From positions 5,176,492-5,240,491 of the forward strand of contig NZ_WUTY02000001.1 of assembly GCF_009828925.2 (NCBI RefSeq): a DNA stretch of 64,000 nucleotides, written 5' to 3'. Positions 11,739 through 20,186 of the stretch are shown piece by piece. Made by a program: the position numbers and the translations under genes. How positions within the stretch are numbered: position 1 is the stretch's first letter; the number at the start of each line of letters is the position of its first letter. The DNA is from Methylicorpusculum oleiharenae (GTDB lineage: Bacteria; Pseudomonadota; Gammaproteobacteria; Methylococcales; Methylomonadaceae). The notes beneath the pieces are model-generated. The model was not told the origin of the DNA. It searched no databases and worked only from the letters and a program-made list of their open reading frames with translations.

Positions 11739-11795
11739 TACAACATTTATATAAGCAGCGATTGGGATTTAATTCCGGTTGAATAACCGCGAATG

Positions 11796-12053
11796 TCAGG
11801 GACTGACGGATTGACTTGGCGGCACTGAACGAATTTTTTCAACGATGAATCTCAAGTTCTCAGTTTCTGCTTGCTGCTCACCCATCAATAACGGCATTAA
11901 GACATTATCTTGTAACGTCAATAATTCAACAAACCAGGCTTGTTCATCTGGAGACGCGCATTCGTAACATGCCTCCAGATACCGCATTAACATCAAATCC
12001 AGCTCCAGTGTGCCGCGGCGGCATTGCCACCGCAGTTGACTGATATTAGCCAT
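11796..12053 (-). CDS. sdhE: Succinate dehydrogenase flavinylation factor SdhE
   Basis: SdhE (SDHAF2/YgfY family) promotes covalent attachment of FAD to SdhA. The 85-residue protein contains the family motif RRGTLELDLMLMRYL (the RGxxELD core) and the second helix region DEQAWFVELLTLQDNVLMPLLMG. It is the last gene of the sdh operon; its start overlaps the sdhB stop by one base, so it is almost certainly translationally coupled. Having an assembly factor in the same operon as its client is common in gammaproteobacteria. Confidence 0.93.
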   Translation of the reverse strand: MANISQLRWQCRRGTLELDLMLMRYLEACYECASPDEQAWFVELLTLQDNVLMPLLMGEQQAETENLRFIVEKIRSVPPSQSVSP

Positions 12054-12838
12054 TAGCCCAGTTTTCTTTGAGTCAGCAGCTTTTTGGTTTCCGCAATCGC
12101 TTTAGCCGGGTTTAACCCTTTAGGGCAGGTATCGGTACAATTCATAATCGTGTGACAACGATACAACTTGAAAGGATCTTCCAACTCGTCCAGACGTTCA
12201 CCGGTACTCTCATCGCGGCTATCGACAATCCAACGATAAGCTTGTAACAAAATAGCAGGACCTAGATAACGGTCACTGTTCCACCAGTAACTTGGACAAC
12301 TGGTCGAACAACAAGCGCAAAGCACGCATTCATAAAGCCCGTCCAACTTGGCCCGGTCCTCTTTACTTTGCAGTCTTTCGGAATCTGCCGGCGGTGGCGT
12401 TTGGGTTTCTATCCACGGTTTGATGGACGCATATTGAGCAAAGAAGTGCGTCATATCGGGCACCAGATCTTTGACCACTGACATATGCGGCAAAGGAAAT
12501 ATCTTGACGGTATCCGGATAATCGCTGATCGCCTTAGTGCAGGCCAGCGTATTCTTGCCATTGACGGTCATCGCGCACGATCCGCAGACCCCTTCGCGGC
12601 ATGAGCGCCGGAAGGTCAAAGTGCTGTCGATTTCATTCTTTATTTTCAGTATGGCATCCAGCACCATAGGTCCACAGGTATCCATGTCGATTTCATAAAT
12701 ATCGATACGGGGATTCTCGCCACTGTCCGGATCCCAGCGATATACTTCAAACCGGCGTATATTGGTCACTCCTGATGCGGCTTTGAAGGTTTTACCTTCT
12801 TTTATGACTGAATTTTTGGGCAGCGTAAATTCTACCAT
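12053..12838 (-). CDS. sdhB: Succinate dehydrogenase iron-sulfur subunit
   Basis: SdhB carries electrons from FAD to quinone through three Fe-S clusters. All three cysteine sets are visible: [21 protein letters not shown] for [2Fe-2S], [17 protein letters not shown] for [4Fe-4S], and [17 protein letters not shown] for [3Fe-4S]. The length, 261 residues, is slightly longer than E. coli (238) because of an N-terminal extension. The start abuts the sdhA stop with one shared base. Part of sdhCDAB-sdhE. Confidence 0.98.
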   Translation of the reverse strand: MVEFTLPKNSVIKEGKTFKAASGVTNIRRFEVYRWDPDSGENPRIDIYEIDMDTCGPMVLDAILKIKNEIDSTLTFRRSCREGVCGSCAMTVNGKNTLACTKAISDYPDTVKIFPLPHMSVVKDLVPDMTHFFAQYASIKPWIETQTPPPADSERLQSKEDRAKLDGLYECVLCACCSTSCPSYWWNSDRYLGPAILLQAYRWIVDSRDESTGERLDELEDPFKLYRCHTIMNCTDTCPKGLNPAKAIAETKKLLTQRKLG

Positions 12839-14622
12839 TAGTAAACCCTCTCTTTAGGTGGAATGACGTCAACTTCGTCAGATAATGTGTACATATGAAC
12901 CGGCCTGTAGTCGATTGTGACTTTATCGTCATTCAGCCACGTCAGTGTATGTTTCATCCAGTTTGCATCATCTCGTTTAGAAAAATCTTCTCTCGCATGA
13001 CCGCCACGGCTTTCTTTTCTATTAGCCGCTGCATTAATCGTGACGGAAGCTTGCGCCAACAAATTATCCAACTCCAATGTTTCCACCAGATCGGTATTCC
13101 AAATCATCGATTTATCGGAGACTTTAACATCTTCAAACGTAGCGCGTATTTCCGCAATCTGTCTGGCACCTTCTTCCAGTGTTGCACCGGTTCTAAATAC
13201 AGCCGCTTTCGTTTGCATGGATTTTTGCATGTTCAAGCGAATTTCAGAAGTAGCGAGACTGCCATTGGCATTACGAATTTTATCAAACCGTTCTATCGCT
13301 TTATCGCAAGCATTTTTAGCCAGCGGCTTATGAGACGAGCCAGGTTTGACTAATTCAGCACAACGAATTGCTGCAGAACGGCCAAAGACCACTAAATCCA
13401 ACAAGGAGTTGGAGCCCAATCGATTAGCACCATGAACCGATACACAGGCCGCTTCTCCTATGGCCATCAAGCCGGGCACAATGTGATCAGGATTGCCGTC
13501 TTTTAGCGTAACAACTTCGGCCTTATAGTTGGTGGGAATGCCGCCCATGTTGTAATGGACAGTAGGCAATACCGGGATAGGCTGTTTAGTTACATCTACA
13601 CCGGCAAAAATGCGAGCCGTTTCAGCGATACCGGGCAAACGTTCATAGATAATTGCCGGATCCAGATGCTCGATATGTAGATAAATATGATCTTTTAATG
13701 GGCCTACGCCACGGCCTTCATTGATCTCAATCGTCATTGCCCGACTGACCACATCCCGCGACGCCAAATCTTTGGCAGAAGGCGCGTAGCGTTCCATAAA
13801 ACGCTCACCCTCGGAGTTGGTCAGATACCCGCCCTCACCTCTCACGCCTTCGGTAATCAAACAACCCGAACCGTAAATGCCGGTAGGATGAAACTGAATA
13901 AATTCCATATCCTGCAGCGGCAAACCGGCACGCAGGACCATGGCATTGCCATCACCGGTTACGGTATGCGCAGAAGTACAAGAAAAAAAGCTGCGCCCAA
14001 AACCGCCGGTTGCCAGAACCGTCATATGGCCTTTAAACAAATGTAATTGGCCATCTTCCAGACACCAAGTCAGCACACCCCGGCATTCATCACCCTCCAT
14101 AATCAAATCGAGTGCGATATATTCGACAAAGAATTCGGCATTATGCTTGAGCGCTTGCTGGTACAGCGTATGCAAAATCGCATGACCGGTCACATCGGCC
14201 GCCGCGCACGTACGCTGAGCCTGACCTTTACCGTAATGCGTAGTCATCCCGCCAAATGCACGCTGGTAGATTTTACCTTCAGGAGTCCGGGAAAACGGGA
14301 CCCCGTAATGTTCCAGTTCAATAATGGCCGGTATTGCTTCGCGGCACATGTATTCTATGGCATCCTGATCGCCTAACCAGTCAGACCCTTTGACGGTGTC
14401 ATACATGTGAAATCGCCAATCATCCTCACCCATATTGCCGAGCGCGGCACTGATGCCTCCCTGAGCGGCTACGGTATGACTGCGCGTAGGAAAAACTTTG
14501 GAAATACAGGCTGTTTTCAACCCTTTTTCGACCATGCCAAATGTTGCTCTAAGTCCTGCGCCTCCTGCCCCAACAACAACGACATCGTGAGAATGCTCAA
14601 TTATTTTGTAACTTCCTGACAT
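12838..14622 (-). CDS. sdhA: Succinate dehydrogenase flavoprotein subunit
   Basis: SdhA oxidises succinate to fumarate. The 594-residue protein has the FAD-binding [16 protein letters not shown], the covalent-flavin histidine motif [17 protein letters not shown], the substrate site around [43 protein letters not shown], and the C-terminal [16 protein letters not shown]. Length and motifs match the family. It sits between sdhD and sdhB with 3-bp and 1-bp junctions, so the four subunits form one transcription unit. Confidence 0.99.
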   Translation of the reverse strand: MSGSYKIIEHSHDVVVVGAGGAGLRATFGMVEKGLKTACISKVFPTRSHTVAAQGGISAALGNMGEDDWRFHMYDTVKGSDWLGDQDAIEYMCREAIPAIIELEHYGVPFSRTPEGKIYQRAFGGMTTHYGKGQAQRTCAAADVTGHAILHTLYQQALKHNAEFFVEYIALDLIMEGDECRGVLTWCLEDGQLHLFKGHMTVLATGGFGRSFFSCTSAHTVTGDGNAMVLRAGLPLQDMEFIQFHPTGIYGSGCLITEGVRGEGGYLTNSEGERFMERYAPSAKDLASRDVVSRAMTIEINEGRGVGPLKDHIYLHIEHLDPAIIYERLPGIAETARIFAGVDVTKQPIPVLPTVHYNMGGIPTNYKAEVVTLKDGNPDHIVPGLMAIGEAACVSVHGANRLGSNSLLDLVVFGRSAAIRCAELVKPGSSHKPLAKNACDKAIERFDKIRNANGSLATSEIRLNMQKSMQTKAAVFRTGATLEEGARQIAEIRATFEDVKVSDKSMIWNTDLVETLELDNLLAQASVTINAAANRKESRGGHAREDFSKRDDANWMKHTLTWLNDDKVTIDYRPVHMYTLSDEVDVIPPKERVY

Positions 14623-14625
14623 GAT

Positions 14626-15006
14626 TTACCCTACCAATATAATTTTAAAAACGGCTATCAATGCGGCCAATGCAAACAACAGGAAAACCAAATTGACGGA
14701 CCAGACAGCAACGATTTTGATGCCTTCCTGGGACACGTAATCTTCAATGACAACTTGCAAACCCAGTGCCGAATGATAGAAAACAGCCAGAACCCAGGCA
14801 ATAATGCACACCGAGTGAAAAGGCTCATTCATCCATGCCACCGTCTCTTGATAAGGGGCATTTAAAGTCATATCGAGCAATATTACTAACCAGTAGGACA
14901 ACGGGACCAGCGCGACGGCTGTTACTCGCTGCAACCACCAATGTGAAGTCCCGGACTTGGCAGAGCCCAGTCCTTTAACCTTTGATAATGGGGTTCTAAA
15001 ATCCAT
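14626..15006 (-). CDS. sdhD: Succinate dehydrogenase membrane anchor subunit SdhD
   Basis: SdhD is one of the two membrane anchors that bind heme b and ubiquinone. I place the start at the ATG at 15006 (protein MDFRTPLSKVKGLGSAKSG), giving 126 residues and a 13-bp gap after sdhC; an upstream ATG at 15027 would overlap sdhC. Three hydrophobic helices follow, with VFYHSALGLQVVIEDYV containing the conserved His and the Asp-Tyr near the quinone site. The N-terminal GSAKSGTSHWWLQRVTA motif is typical. Confidence 0.95.
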   Translation of the reverse strand: MDFRTPLSKVKGLGSAKSGTSHWWLQRVTAVALVPLSYWLVILLDMTLNAPYQETVAWMNEPFHSVCIIAWVLAVFYHSALGLQVVIEDYVSQEGIKIVAVWSVNLVFLLFALAALIAVFKIILVG

Positions 15007-15019
15007 AATTAACAGCCTA

Positions 15020-15394
15020 TTAAACAAAAATGAAAGTAAATAAGGTCAAAGAAAAAGAAGCGATCAGTTCTTTAATCGCCAAACTGTCCAGATTTTCTTT
15101 TTCATACGTTTTGCCCATATCCCATATCAAATGGCGGACACCGTGCACCAAATGAAAAAACAAGGCGTAAATGAAGCCCCAATACATCAAACGAAATAGC
15201 CATATATCCATGACCTCCTGCATTGATGCATAAGAATCAGACCCACCGGCTATGGCTGAAACTAAATAGACAAACAGGAACAACCCAAAGGACAGCATCA
15301 CACCGGTCATCCGATGAGTAATGGAAACTATGCCGGTCAGGGGTAGCCTGTAAACTTGAAGATGGGGTGATAAAGGTCTGTTGTTGTGATTCAT
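15020..15394 (-). CDS. sdhC: Succinate dehydrogenase cytochrome b556 subunit SdhC
   Basis: SdhC is the second heme-binding membrane anchor. It begins MNHNNRPLSPHLQVYRLPLTG (start at 15394, preceded by GGAATTGGAT), then has ITHRMTGVMLSFGLFLF in helix 1 and HLVHGVRHLIWDMG, which holds the heme-ligand histidine and is the family signature. Length is 124 residues with three membrane helices. It is the first gene of the operon; upstream lie a 640-bp non-coding leader and the small SDHAF4-like gene on the same strand. Confidence 0.96.
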   Translation of the reverse strand: MNHNNRPLSPHLQVYRLPLTGIVSITHRMTGVMLSFGLFLFVYLVSAIAGGSDSYASMQEVMDIWLFRLMYWGFIYALFFHLVHGVRHLIWDMGKTYEKENLDSLAIKELIASFSLTLFTFIFV

Positions 15395-15430
15395 ATCCAA
15401 TTCCGAATGGCTTAAGTTAAAAAAACGACC

Positions 15431-15468
15431 GTTTTATACAATCACTTTGATTGTTTGGCTTATAAAAC
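15431..15468 (-). promoter_or_regulatory. Nested hairpin in the sdhC leader
   Basis: Outer arms GTTTTATA / TATAAAAC enclose an inner hairpin CAATCA-CTT-TGATTG, ending about 37 bp upstream of the sdhC start. In the transcript it would form a two-tier stem in the 5' leader; as DNA it could be an operator overlapping the -10 region. Confidence 0.35.
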
Positions 15469-15608
15469 AACCCGCCGAAAAAATTTAGTTAAAAACTCAA
15501 ATAGCATCCATTCATCTTTAAAATTCTCTTCTGGAAAAATAATCCTTGAATTTGGTGCTGTCCTGTAAAGCTTAGGAAACTTGAAATCGATAACTTTTCA
15601 ATAATTTT

Positions 15609-15624
15609 TGTACTGCTCAGTACA
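15609..15624. promoter_or_regulatory. Palindrome TGTACTG-CT-CAGTACA upstream of sdhC
   Basis: A 7-bp perfect inverted repeat with a 2-bp centre, flanked on both sides by T5/A5 runs that extend the symmetry. It lies about 215 bp upstream of sdhC. Its shape suits a dimeric repressor or activator; the factor is unknown. Confidence 0.35.
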
Positions 15625-16034
15625 TAAAAATCTCATTAGAATCTGTAAATCCGGTTTAAATTGAGTAGCGTAGGGTTTGATAGGTATCAGCATGCACAAA
15701 TATTGCCAAAAAAAACGCCTCACCCTTAGGGCTAAAGTAACCCTGTGATTTAAAAAGTAAAGACAGGCAAAAATAAAAGCCTGATAGGTTGCGATAAAGC
15801 CTTAAAGTTTAGTAGACGCACCTTTTAAGTGCCGACTATTTCAAATTTCGCACCTAATGAAGCCATTATCCGCGTTTTGTGTCATTTTTACCGAAAAATA
15901 AACCAAAATACTGGTTGAAACCGGCCTATTAGCCGATAAAGGATCTTGGCAAAATTCGCTTGAGAGAAGACGCTGACGAAATAAACCAGGCCTGTTAAAG
16001 TTGAGGCATATCCATCAGGCCCAACTCATCCAGA

Positions 16035-16202
16035 TTAAAAGTCTATGCATCGTCCTTTTTTTTCCCAATCGCCAAACCGGGTTGGCTCTGGGCCATTACG
16101 GCCTCCGATTTCTTCAACATTATCAGTATCAATCGTAGGGGTTGAGTCAGATAATTCCTCTGCTTCATTGATACTTTTCTCTTTTTCAGAAAGTTCTTTC
16201 AT
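16035..16202 (-). CDS. SDHAF4-like (DUF1674) succinate dehydrogenase assembly protein
   Basis: A 55-residue protein starting at the ATG at 16202 behind a strong AGGAG site (CAGGAGATAAAT). The acidic N-terminal half is variable; the C-terminal half carries the DUF1674/SDHAF4 signature GGRNGPEPTRFGDWEKKGRC ending IDF. In eukaryotes SDHAF4 binds flavinylated Sdh1 and protects it from oxidation before assembly; bacterial members are presumed to act similarly. Lying upstream of sdhC on the same strand fits this role. With sdhE at the other end, both ends of the locus carry an assembly factor. Confidence 0.88.
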   Translation of the reverse strand: MKELSEKEKSINEAEELSDSTPTIDTDNVEEIGGRNGPEPTRFGDWEKKGRCIDF

Positions 16203-16800
16203 ATTTATCTCCTGAATTTCAATTGCCAGGGCCTTAGCCCTAAACGACCACGTTTATTTTACTCGGATCTGTCTCTAATAAGATGAGGAAATGCTTTATA
16301 AACCATTAGCACCACCTTTCTATTCCGGAATCGTCTTGAACAAGCGCCTGGGATTAGCATCTTTGCGACGAAAGATACTCCCTCATCAAGATCCATGTTA
16401 CTAACGCCTCCGAATGAAGAACCCGGATGCATTTATACCTTTCGCACTTCAAATTTCGGCAGTGCCTAAGGAGGCAACGGGTTGTTCGGCAAAGGTTTTG
16501 CCTACATGGATATATTACGGCGTTCTTTGACGGGCACCCCGGTGCCGAATTTCGATCTACGATGGGTATATCTATCCGCCTAAATAATATTAAATGCGTA
16601 TTTCAACTGAATGACAAGAAAGTGAACAATCGGGGACAACGGCAAATATTTGCCGCATGAATGGCGACATATTTTTGACCAAGGCCAATCAGCAGCCATA
16701 AAAACTTAGGTAATTGATTGTTTATATTATAAATATAACTTTATGGCACGTTACTCGCTTTGCTCAAGACAAGTTAAAGTCTTAGAGCAAGGGGTCTATC
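16203..16800. other. Intergenic region upstream of the diguanylate cyclase
   Basis: Divergent 598-bp region. It contains the family 1 MITE-like element at 16434-16570. Between 16700 and 16800 an AT-rich stretch (TTATATTATAAATATAAC) probably holds the promoter of the GGDEF gene. I see no further genes. Confidence 0.5.
16434..16570 (+). repeat. MITE-like element, family 1, copy 2 (best-preserved ends)
   Basis: A 137-bp element bounded by TATACC and GGTATA. The first and last 28 bp are imperfect inverted repeats: both read TATACC, then about 11 diverged positions, then AAATTTCGGCA or GAAATTCGGCA. It matches copies at 5262-5400 (same orientation) and 59166-59326 (opposite). Frames through it are not conserved between copies. 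The TA at each tip would fit an element that targets TA dinucleotides. Confidence 0.85.
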
Positions 16801-17685
16801 ATGTCCAACAAAGTCGCCAATTTAGCCTTAGTTAGCAACGTTACTTTTGAAGCCTCAAAAGCGGTAAATCTCCACCATTATGATCTCAGCAGCGCTTTAC
16901 AAACGAGTCTCGAGTTTAATCAATTGGTTACCATTTTCAGCGAAAAGATACAAAACCTGATTCCACACAGTGGCTTTGAATATGTCAACAACAAATTCGG
17001 CATCGCCATAAAGAACGGCATTATAACGCGCAATTCCTGTTCCTATGCGATGAAAGTAGAAGAGCAACAGTTAGGCGAACTCAAATTTATGCGCCGTCAT
17101 AAATTTGACCCAAAGGAAATGGATTTATTGGAATCGTTGCTGTGCTGCTTAATTTACCCACTAAAAAACGCAACGCTTTACCATCAAGCCATCGACATGG
17201 CCTTCAACGATCCGCTCACAAACACGCGCAACAGAACTTCATTTAATGAATGCCTGAGAAGAGAAATTCAATTGGCCCATCGCAATCATTTAGATTTAGC
17301 GGTCATTTTTTTAGATATTGATCACTTTAAAAAAGTCAATGACATCTACGGTCATCAATGTGGGGACTCCGCGCTGGTAGCCGTTGCAAAATGGATAAAA
17401 GAGAGCATTCGGGGCAGCGATATCCTTTATCGGTATGGCGGTGAAGAATTTGTCATTTTACTCAGTGATACCGACAAGGAAGGCGCCGAGTTATTAGCGG
17501 AGCGTGTTCGCAGCAATATAGAAAATCATACCTTGGCCTTTGACATGGGAACCTTAAAACTAACGGCAAGTTTAGGAATCAGCCATTTACGCACTGACGA
17601 TCAAGCAGAACAACTTGTCAGCAGGGCTGATGAAGCCATGTATACCGCAAAAAAACTTGGCAGAAACCGGGTGGTTATTCGTTGA
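16801..17685 (+). CDS. Diguanylate cyclase (GGDEF domain)
   Basis: A 294-aa cytosolic protein likely making c-di-GMP from two GTP. Residues 1-125 form an N-terminal region without transmembrane segments that looks like a divergent GAF-type sensor. The GGDEF domain (about 135-294) begins DPLTNTRNRTSFNECL, has FLDIDHFKKVNDIYGHQCGD with the metal-binding Asp, and the active-site loop GGEEF at 213-217. The inhibitory I-site RGSD lies five residues before it, so product feedback is expected. It is a lone gene with a GGGG-containing ribosome-binding site. The signal sensed is unknown. Confidence 0.93.
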   Translation: MSNKVANLALVSNVTFEASKAVNLHHYDLSSALQTSLEFNQLVTIFSEKIQNLIPHSGFEYVNNKFGIAIKNGIITRNSCSYAMKVEEQQLGELKFMRRHKFDPKEMDLLESLLCCLIYPLKNATLYHQAIDMAFNDPLTNTRNRTSFNECLRREIQLAHRNHLDLAVIFLDIDHFKKVNDIYGHQCGDSALVAVAKWIKESIRGSDILYRYGGEEFVILLSDTDKEGAELLAERVRSNIENHTLAFDMGTLKLTASLGISHLRTDDQAEQLVSRADEAMYTAKKLGRNRVVIR

Positions 17686-17774
17686 TGATCAAAAATCGCT
17701 TCACTGCTTCAATGGAGAAGCGACTGATCAATAAATTGTCCAGCAATCCGGAATTCAGAATAGGAACACCAACA

Positions 17775-18728
17775 TTAAAAACGGGGTTTACTTTTACCTT
17801 TTGATGTCACAATGGTTCTGTTTTCCTTTTTTCGTGTTTTATCGTATGAGGTGCTTTGATCAACAACTCTCTCTTTCGCCAAGCCCACTGAATCAAGCAA
17901 GTCATTCAGCTCATCCATTGTCAATTCATAAAACGAATGGGCTTTAAGTCCATCCGGCATTCCGATGGCGCCATACCGTATCCGAATCAATCGGCTTACC
18001 GTGACGTTTTGGGATTCCCACAAACGCCGGACCAAGCGGTTACGGCCTTCGGTCACCACCACGTGATACCACTTGTTAGCGCCTTCGCCACCCTGAAATT
18101 TAATATCATTAAAACGAGCGATGCCGTCTTCCAGCTCCACTCCTTTTTTTAATTTTTCAAAAACCGCCTCGTCAACATCACCCAGAATACGCACCGCATA
18201 CTCCCTCTCCAATTCGGAGGAAGGATGCATCAAGCGATTGGCCAATTCACCATTGTTTGTCACCAGCAACAGTCCAGCCGTGTTGATGTCCAGGCGTCCG
18301 ACAGCAATCCAGCGACCTGTGTGCAATTTGGGGAGCTGTGTAAAAATAACGGGGCGGCCTTCGGGATCGTGGCGGGTGACTACTTCGCCGGTTGGCTTGT
18401 GGTAGATTAAAATCCGGGTAGGTTGCTGAGCATATCGCTGCCAGTGAATGATGCGTCCATTCAGTTGCAGGTGATCTCCGGGTTGCAGCTTATCCCCCTG
18501 CTTAACAATCACACCATTGAGCATCAAACGGCCTTCATCAATCCATCGCTCAATCTCCCTTCTTGAACCCACACCTCCGCGAGCCAGCACCTTGGAAATA
18601 CGTTCGTCCCCTGTCGGCAAATTAGCCGACGGCGCTTTCGGTGCTGCCAAGGCCGGTTTTTGTTTCGACGGCTTCGGTCGATTCTTCATTGTTTGGGCTT
18701 TGTTGTGGGTTGGTTTCTTGTTGTTCAC
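17775..18728 (-). CDS. rluB: 23S rRNA pseudouridine(2605) synthase RluB
   Basis: RluB isomerises U2605 in 23S rRNA. An S4 RNA-binding domain (ERISKVLARGGVGSRREIERWI) precedes the RsuA-type catalytic domain with GRLDINTAGLLLVTNNG, whose Asp is the nucleophile, then LEREYAVRILG and EGRNRLVRRLWES. Basic tails flank both ends. The ATG at 18728 gives 317 residues but overlaps scpB by 107 bp out of frame; ATG 18689 also overlaps, and only a TTG at 18620 would not. Which start is used is open, because the first 40 residues are a low-complexity basic extension. Last gene of the yoaA-to-rluB run. Confidence 0.93.
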   Translation of the reverse strand: MNNKKPTHNKAQTMKNRPKPSKQKPALAAPKAPSANLPTGDERISKVLARGGVGSRREIERWIDEGRLMLNGVIVKQGDKLQPGDHLQLNGRIIHWQRYAQQPTRILIYHKPTGEVVTRHDPEGRPVIFTQLPKLHTGRWIAVGRLDINTAGLLLVTNNGELANRLMHPSSELEREYAVRILGDVDEAVFEKLKKGVELEDGIARFNDIKFQGGEGANKWYHVVVTEGRNRLVRRLWESQNVTVSRLIRIRYGAIGMPDGLKAHSFYELTMDELNDLLDSVGLAKERVVDQSTSYDKTRKKENRTIVTSKGKSKPRF

Positions 18729-19287
18729 TGTTTACCTGTAAGAGCTGTTGATCGTGTTCTGCTAAAGCATTTAAATCGGCCATTTCCTGTAGGGTCGGCA
18801 ATTCACTTAAAGCAGATAAATTAAAATAATCCAAAAATTGTTTTGTGGTTCCGAATAAGGCGGGCCGACCTGGAATTTCTTTATGGGCAACGACTCTAAC
18901 CCACTCTCTTTCCAATAGCGTTTTGATAATGTTCGAACTGACTGCGACCCCACGGATATCCTCAATATCACCGCGCGTAACAGGTTGCCGGTAGGCGATA
19001 ATCGCCAATGTTTCCAATAACGCGCGTGAATATTTGGGCGGTTTTTCTTCAAATAAACGTCCCACCCACGGTGAAACATCCGCCTTGACTTGAAAACGAT
19101 AGCCGCTGGCCACCTTTTTTAATTCAATTGCCCGGTGGGCATAATCATCTATCAATAGTTCCACTGCCGCCTGGATATCGTCTAACTCCGGCTGTTCCAG
19201 TTCGGGAAAAACCTGCTGCAATTGTTTGACCGACATTGCCTTGTTTGAAGCAAACAATAACGCTTCGATGATGCGCTTTAAGTCCAT
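18622..19287 (-). CDS. scpB: Segregation and condensation protein B
   Basis: ScpB is a winged-helix kleisin-interacting protein that works with ScpA and SMC in chromosome condensation. The 221-aa sequence begins MDLKRIIEALLFASNKAMS and contains ALLETLAIIAYRQPVTRGDIEDIRGVAVSSNIIKTLLERE and GRPALFGTTKQFLDYF, the family core. The C-terminal 50 residues are Gln/Glu/Asn-rich and are the part overlapped by the rluB N-terminus. It follows scpA by 10 bp. No smc gene is in the window. Confidence 0.95.
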   Translation of the reverse strand: MDLKRIIEALLFASNKAMSVKQLQQVFPELEQPELDDIQAAVELLIDDYAHRAIELKKVASGYRFQVKADVSPWVGRLFEEKPPKYSRALLETLAIIAYRQPVTRGDIEDIRGVAVSSNIIKTLLEREWVRVVAHKEIPGRPALFGTTKQFLDYFNLSALSELPTLQEMADLNALAEHDQQLLQVNSEQQETNPQQSPNNEESTEAVETKTGLGSTESAVG

Positions 19288-19297
19288 ATAAATTTGA

Positions 19298-20122
19298 TTA
19301 TTGCTGAACTGAAACTGCAGAACGTAATTTTACATGCACCGCATCAAAAGGTTCGGGTTGAATAATATCAATCAAACCTTCTTTGCTGAGCTCCAAAATG
19401 GCCAAAAACGAAACGACTACGCCGTGACGCCCTTCGAATCGTCCGAAAAGCTGCGTAAAAACAAGACTTTTCATATCTTTTAAACTATCCAGAATCGATG
19501 TCATCCGCTCCCTCACCGAGAGCGGTTCTTTGACAATTTGATGATGGCTCAATTGTTCTGCACGCTTTAAGACATCCTGAAAAGCCAACAGCATCTCTTT
19601 TAAACCGACATCCGGCAAACGCTTGTTTACGGCGATCTGTGACGCATCGACGTCAATCTCGAACATGTCTCGCTCCATCCGGGGCAACAGGTCAATTTCT
19701 TCGGACGCTTTTTTAATACACTCGTATTCTTGCAGCTTACGAATTAAAAAAGCCCTGGGATCGTCTTCTTCATTGTCTTCTTCAGACTGCCGGGGCAATA
19801 ACATCCGCGATTTTATTTCTGCCAGAACGGCGGCCATTACCAGATATTCTGCAGCCAATTCAAGCTGAAGATTACTCATCATGTCAATGTAGGTAATGTA
19901 CTGGCGAGTAATTTGAGCAATGGGAATATTCAGAATATCCAGATTCTGCCGCCGGATCAAATACAGCAGCAAGTCCAGCGGACCCTCAAATGCATCGAGA
20001 AAAACTTGTAAGGCATCAGGAGGAATATATAAGTCCTCAGGCCAATCGACAAAAGGCGCTCCGCCGACTGATGCCAGAAGATCGTTATGACCGGAAGGGC
20101 TCAAAGAGTCGGCCTGCTCCAT
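19298..20122 (-). CDS. scpA: Segregation and condensation protein A
   Basis: ScpA is the kleisin subunit bridging SMC heads. I use the ATG at 20122 (MEQADSLSPSG), giving 274 residues; the open frame continues to 20260, but that part overlaps the protease gene and is not conserved-looking. The kleisin N-terminus is clear (FEGPLDLLLYLIRRQNLDILNIPIAQITRQY), followed by EYLVMAAVLAEIKSRMLLP and the C-terminal winged helix (VVSFLAILELSKEGLIDIIQ). Acidic linker in the middle. Operon partner of scpB. Confidence 0.95.
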   Translation of the reverse strand: MEQADSLSPSGHNDLLASVGGAPFVDWPEDLYIPPDALQVFLDAFEGPLDLLLYLIRRQNLDILNIPIAQITRQYITYIDMMSNLQLELAAEYLVMAAVLAEIKSRMLLPRQSEEDNEEDDPRAFLIRKLQEYECIKKASEEIDLLPRMERDMFEIDVDASQIAVNKRLPDVGLKEMLLAFQDVLKRAEQLSHHQIVKEPLSVRERMTSILDSLKDMKSLVFTQLFGRFEGRHGVVVSFLAILELSKEGLIDIIQPEPFDAVHVKLRSAVSVQQ

Positions 20123-20186
20123 TACATTAAACAAAAGCGGTTGTTGGCATTTGAATAAGCATCTGATTGTCGAACCAATGAATGCA

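Larger units (their letters stand above)
15395..16034. other. Non-coding region between the SDHAF4-like gene and sdhC
   Basis: 640 bp with no credible frame. Reading from sdhC: a nested hairpin at 15431-15468, a 16-bp palindrome at 15609-15624, and around 15690-15840 a dense set of small inverted repeats, including CAGGC/GCCTG at 15764-15783 and TAGT..GCAC / GTGC..ACTA at 15810-15838. The region probably holds the sdhC promoter and could contain a structured RNA; neither is provable by eye. Confidence 0.5.

Noticed and set aside
15760-15840. c-di-GMP-I riboswitch near the diguanylate cyclase
   Set aside because: The core would need GACGCAAAGCC and a matching tetraloop receptor; the sequence has an insertion and the P1 partner is absent.
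16427-16660. 77-codon frame through the family 1 element
   Set aside because: Most of the frame is the repeat itself; copies with indels do not keep the frame, and it lacks a ribosome-binding site.
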